DNA of 64,000 bases from Sphagnum compactum (taxonomy: Eukaryota; Bryophyta; Sphagnopsida; Sphagnales): the NCBI GenBank assembly GCA_965153455.1, contig OZ234503.1, forward strand, positions 5,766,001 to 5,830,000, given 5' to 3'. The notes beneath the pieces were generated by a model. It was not told the origin of the DNA and did not search any database. It saw only the letters and a program-made list of their open reading frames with translations. The position numbers were made by a program, and so were the translations under genes. Every line of letters starts with the position of its first letter. Position 1 is the stretch's first letter. Shown here piece by piece: positions 59,521-64,000 of this stretch.

Positions 59521-60569
59521 ATAATTGTGTTTGCAATGTACTAATAGAAAATAAAATGCCACAAGAAAATGTATTCAATACCTATACTCCACATAATTTG
59601 AACACATCCATTGTAACCATTTTCAATATAGAATATGGAAATATGTGCTATATGATGAGTTTGGCATATACCCTCTTTTCGCTTGCTCAAGTAAGGGTAA
59701 ACCTCAAATATATACTACCCATAAGTTTGAAATAACTTTCAAATGTATAAGGTAATTAAAATAGTAGCCAAAAGTCTTACCAACAAGGTCTAAGGGTGGG
59801 TACATAGTTATCCCAAATTTTATCCATGTGTACAATAGGGTGAAAGGATTCCCTACCTGACATTGGCCAAGACTTGCAATTGCAATGTGGGCTTCATGAC
59901 ATTAACCTTATCAAGTAGTTTGTATTGTATTTCCCATTAAAAATTGAAACTTGATAGTGTTCTCTAATTAATGGGTTTGCTAATTTATGCTATGATTTAG
60001 GTTATGTCATTTGTCTGAAATGGGTGGTTTCACTTACAAGGTTGTTTATTCTATTGAAAGTCATTTTAATCTTCATAAAACACTCGGAGAAAATCTGTAA
60101 TGTATTGGGAGGGCACTTTATATTCATCAATTTCCTTCCTAGAAAATGGGAGGCATATTATGCCTACTCCTAAATAGTGGGAGGGTTCTTACACCTATAA
60201 GTAGGCATAATTTCTGTCCCACTATCGAGGAATAGGCATAATACCCCTCTCACTCTTACGCCTTGTGATTTACATAGGTTTGGTAATTTTGCCTTATGCT
60301 TTATGATAGGTAAAATCATGTATTTAATTAATTTTAGATTTTTGAAAAGTTCATAATTGACAGTTGACCATTTGGAAGTTCAAAATTTTTTTTTAAATAA
60401 AATATTTGGGGGCCACCAAATGATACAACAATAAATATTAGTAATATTTTGTCTCACTAAATAATCCAACAAATAGATGTTAACAATGTTTTGTTTCAAA
60501 TTTGATCTCAACCATTAGTTTAGAAAAAGTTTGAAATAGAAAATTTAATCCATAATTAACTAAATACAT

Positions 60570-60677
60570 GTAAAAGCCCATGGGTGGGGCACATTCCCAA
60601 AATGCAAGGCTAGATTTAACTATCGCCTCAACCTAGGCCCCTTATTTTGAGAATGCCCCCCACCTTAGGGTTTTACC
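60570..60677. mobile_element. Palindromic element, copy 4 (about 108 bp)
   Basis: Left arm GTAAAAGCCCATGGGTGGGG then CACATTCCCAAAATGCAAGG. The right arm in reverse is GGGTAAAACCCTAAGGTGGG then GGCATTCTCAAAATAAGGGG. Non-coding. Confidence 0.7.
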
Positions 60678-62711
60678 CTACACATATCCTTTCTATTCCA
60701 ACTTCACAAGATGCACAATCATAATTGTAAGGTTGTGGGATGGATCTCCCCCGAAATGGTCACATGTTTGGGTCTCATATACAAGGAATCACATGGTGTA
60801 ACCCTAACTTGGGCTCAAACTGCCTATTAATAATGCTGAGTATAGGTCTTTTCCAAGGTAAGCCAAAGTCTTGACGAGGAATCAAACAAAATGTAAATTT
60901 GAGAAACAAGAAGGGCCAAGGACACATGTCAAACAATTATCTAAAATAAATAGAAATGTTCAGGATTCAACGAAAGGTATTCCGGGATTCCAAACACAAA
61001 TTCTCGCTTTGCACATCTCCCTATGAAATTTCATGGTTCAAAGTAGAGTTTAAAAGATCAAACGTGCTTTAAATTAAACATTTTTGGGCTTGTTGGAAAG
61101 ACATCAACACATGTTGTATGAAAATGTTTCAGATTTTTAAAAACAAGGTCATGTCACATGGCTTACAAGCCATGTTGAGTCCATGTGATGAGTCCCAAAT
61201 CTAAGTAGGGTTCATATTACATTAGATGCCCTTTTATTTGTTTTTTTGTGATTGAGGTGTTTGAAAGCACCCATGAAGTGTTAATCACCCTAATCTTTTG
61301 ACAGCTTTGGGTATTTGAACTTTGATTAGAAGGAACATGTATTAAATTAATCTCCATGCTACAAGGCTAACTATCATTTATCACCCAATGAACCTAAAGG
61401 TGCATCATCAAAAGTGTCAAATCAAAGATTGGAGAATTTAAAATGGCCCTCATTTTCTTAATCCTACAAAGGTCATGTCATATGTGTGAAATGGATGGCC
61501 ATATTTATATGATTTTTTTTACTGGAAGTTTTTGGTGAAAAATCATTTTATACAACAATCAAAATGATCATCTAGTCATTTTGGACAAGTCAACTTTAAC
61601 AAATTTAATTTAATCGGTGTTTTTTATATTGTTAAAATGGCAAATATTTTGAATGGTAAAATGGGACAACAAAATTTGAGCAATGAACAAAAGAGATTAA
61701 AATTTGTGATTGAATTATTTGAATAATAATTTCCAATAATTACAATTTATTTATGAAAAATTCATAATTTTGACCATAAGTGGGTAGGTATGTATATGTG
61801 TGTACATATGTACATACATACAATATATATGTACACACATACAATATTTATATGTACAAAATACATTGATATATACCTTGATAATGAGATTTCAACCAAT
61901 GTCATTTGTAGCCAATGTCTTTGTCAAATAATGTTTTGTCAACCAATTGACATCACATTTTCTTTCTAGATCATTTTACAATTTGAATTCATGATTTGCT
62001 CAAATGAAGCAAATGAAAATCCATTCTTGAAAGGTTGTCAAAGGTCTAGAATGCATATATAATTATTAATAAATAAACATAAAATCAAATAGTTTACAAG
62101 AAAATGTTTTTGAATTTCTTAATTGAACAACTATTGAAAAGATATTGCATGTTGGGGATGGTGTTGATTGTGTTGCCTTGGCATATGAAGTTGTAGTACG
62201 TCTTAACTTGGAGTGATTGGGTTATGAGGCATGAAGGGTCAAAGGTTAGAAGAACTAGCAAGGAGTGTTGGTTATGTGTTTTTGTAAAAGTGGACAAATT
62301 CAATTAGAGGAGGGTGGTTTTGAATGAGGATTAATTGGAAGAAGAAGCATATTTCTTTAGTAATGTGAAGTAGGCAAACTACTCTTCCCCATTTTGGGGC
62401 ATTACCTAAAGGTTTACCCTAAAACAACATGTAACATTATTCCAATGTAGCATGTTAGTATTCACAATTTCTACTTTGGATGGATTTATGTAAGTTGATA
62501 TGAACTTACACAACAATATAGGAACTAGAGTATTTGCCAAATTTGCATGCCACTTTGCCAAACTGTGATAGACAATTGTGCTCATCCATTTTTTCACTTC
62601 ATATATCTTCAAAGTTTTCTTCCATCATGTTTTTTGCAATTAATGTTGGGTTAGTTGCAAGTTAATTTGAGCCCTACAATGGTAATATGTCTTGAGGCAT
62701 TATTAAACTTA

Positions 62712-63085
62712 CATTATGGCCACACTTGGTGTTACTCCAGTGTAAGGCTAAGGTTAAATTTAAATATTAGTCCACAACTAAGATGTTAATTAACATTAAA
62801 ACTTAGGTGTCATATTACATGGCATTCATGTTAAGATGGTACATTATTAATCATTATTATTTTTCATAAAAAAGATTCAAAGCCAAACATTAGTATTAAA
62901 GTTTCAAAAAATGACAAATTAATCAATGTTTAACATGCATTCTTGTCTATCCTCCCCCCCCCCACCCCCCCTCCTTTTCAAGAAAACGGAAAATATTACA
63001 TTTGTAAGCGTGAATTGGATTGCAAACTCCAAAAAATAACTCAATGTTAATTACAAATTAACATCATGTGTGGACATGATGAATT
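62712..63085. mobile_element. MITE-like element related to the one at 34.6 kb
   Basis: Left end ATTATGGCCACACTTGGTGT at about 62713. The right end in reverse is ATCATGTCCACACATGATGT, near 63080. The interior is about 330 bases, AT-rich and non-coding, with a C-run and TTAATTAACATTAA. The end motif CACACTTGGTGTTA is shared with the element at 34577-34790. Confidence 0.5.
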
Positions 63086-64000
63086 TACGTTTAAGAGGTT
63101 GATGGTAAGTTGCAATGTCAAAAACTGTGATATTGTGATTTATTACATTTTGTTGGTGTTAGGGTGATGTTTGTTACAAGTTGTAAACACCACTATTGTG
63201 AGGTTTTTTTTTTAAAAAGAAAACATGTGATCCTGGTTTTAACTTTTTCAAAAAAAACAGGAGATTTTTCAAATGTGAGTTTGAGCTCGATTCATTTCAT
63301 TTTAAAACCTTGCAATTTCAATTTTGACACATTTTTTCTACTTCAAGAACCTCTTTGCCTAGTTTTGAACTGAACCCAATTCCATGTAAACATGACACAT
63401 TTTTCTATTGTATATATATAAAGTTTTATATCACATTAAAATTAAGGTCTATATAGGTATGGAAAAATGTTGTGTAGGTACTAAAATCCAAATGTTAAAA
63501 CCAATAGTTCTATATTTAAATATCAAGAACTTTACTTAATCAAATTTAAATATTAGAACTTGATTATACCTTTACTCATGAATTGTCAATCATGGTAGAA
63601 TCAGGGTAAAACTTGGAGTCTTCTACCCACTTGTTATTTATAAAAGAAACTCCCCAATACCTACTTAAATTTCAATGTTTTAAATTAGTATTATTAAGAT
63701 TTAGGGATTCTCCAATCACTTTGTGCTTATGAAGTTTCTTTTTGTGAATAAGTTGTGAGCTATAATTTTTGTATATTCAATATCTTTAATATATTTGCTT
63801 CAATTTTTGTTTGTACAAGCTTTGATTTTTTTGGTGTATATGCTTACCTTGAAATCATAACCATAAATCTTAACCTTACTTGGAATCGCATCCATTTCAA
63901 CAAACCCTAAACCTTATAGTATTTGATAATTGCCATGAATTGAAAAAATAAAATTGAACCATACCCAAAAGTTCTGAAATATTTTTTAAAAAAATTCAAA

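Larger units (their letters stand above)
57729..64000. other. AT-rich spacer to the window end
   Basis: No gene recognised. Apart from the telomere-like hairpin, two palindromic elements and one MITE-like element listed separately, it has an alternating purine-pyrimidine stretch at about 61790-61865 (TATGTGTGTACATATGTACA) and a C-rich run at about 62953-62972. Frames are short and AT-driven. Confidence 0.5.

Noticed and set aside
61790-61865. TATGTGTGTACATATG stretch as a possible regulatory palindrome
   Set aside because: Simple alternating microsatellite; palindromes arise from composition.

Overview
The window is nuclear DNA of a land plant. Introns are GT-AG with short exons, TTTAGGG-type repeats occur, and it carries plant-specific families (a TIFY-CCT-GATA factor, a class III peroxidase, an MLO protein). 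An intact CFAP57, a protein of motile cilia, points to a lineage with flagellated sperm. With compact introns and AT-rich spacers, a bryophyte, most likely a moss, is my best guess. That is inference, not proof.

Layout: genes are GC-richer islands in AT-rich spacers. (1) 2.9-6.9 kb, +: TIFY-CCT-GATA transcription factor with a His-rich N-terminus. (2) 14.6-7.9 kb, -: CFAP57, 18 exons and 1304 codons with every splice phase consistent, convergent with gene 1. (3) 14.6-22.6 kb: spacer with a 29-bp repeat, a 48-bp minisatellite and degenerate CCCTAAA repeats. (4) 22.85-25.14 kb, +: secreted class III peroxidase with an inverted repeat between its upstream region and intron 2. (5) 30.69-29.01 kb, -: ATG8, headed by a CpG-rich promoter. 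(6) 37.05-35.74 kb, -: a four-exon gene of 244 codons that I do not recognise. (7) 43.3-44.2 kb: decayed Ty3/gypsy pol. (8) 50.28-45.28 kb, -: MLO-like gene with a frame break in its third exon. (9) 55.1-56.3 kb: decayed LINE. (10) 56.98-57.73 kb: mitochondrial-type insert (26S rRNA fragment plus an Arg tRNA relic). (11) 57.7-64 kb: AT-rich spacer with telomere-like and palindromic elements.

The genes do not form a pathway; they look like unrelated neighbours. The spacers hold several small element families: two inverted pairs of dispersed repeats nested around 34-52 kb, about 110-bp palindromic elements in at least four copies, and two related elements with terminal inverted repeats. I found no confident new biological system. 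The strongest leads are the palindromic family, the mitochondrial insert with C-to-T decay, the peroxidase inverted repeat, the MLO frame break and the unrecognised gene.

Exon ends were assigned by hand from splice sites, phase and remembered family patterns. No alignment was run.
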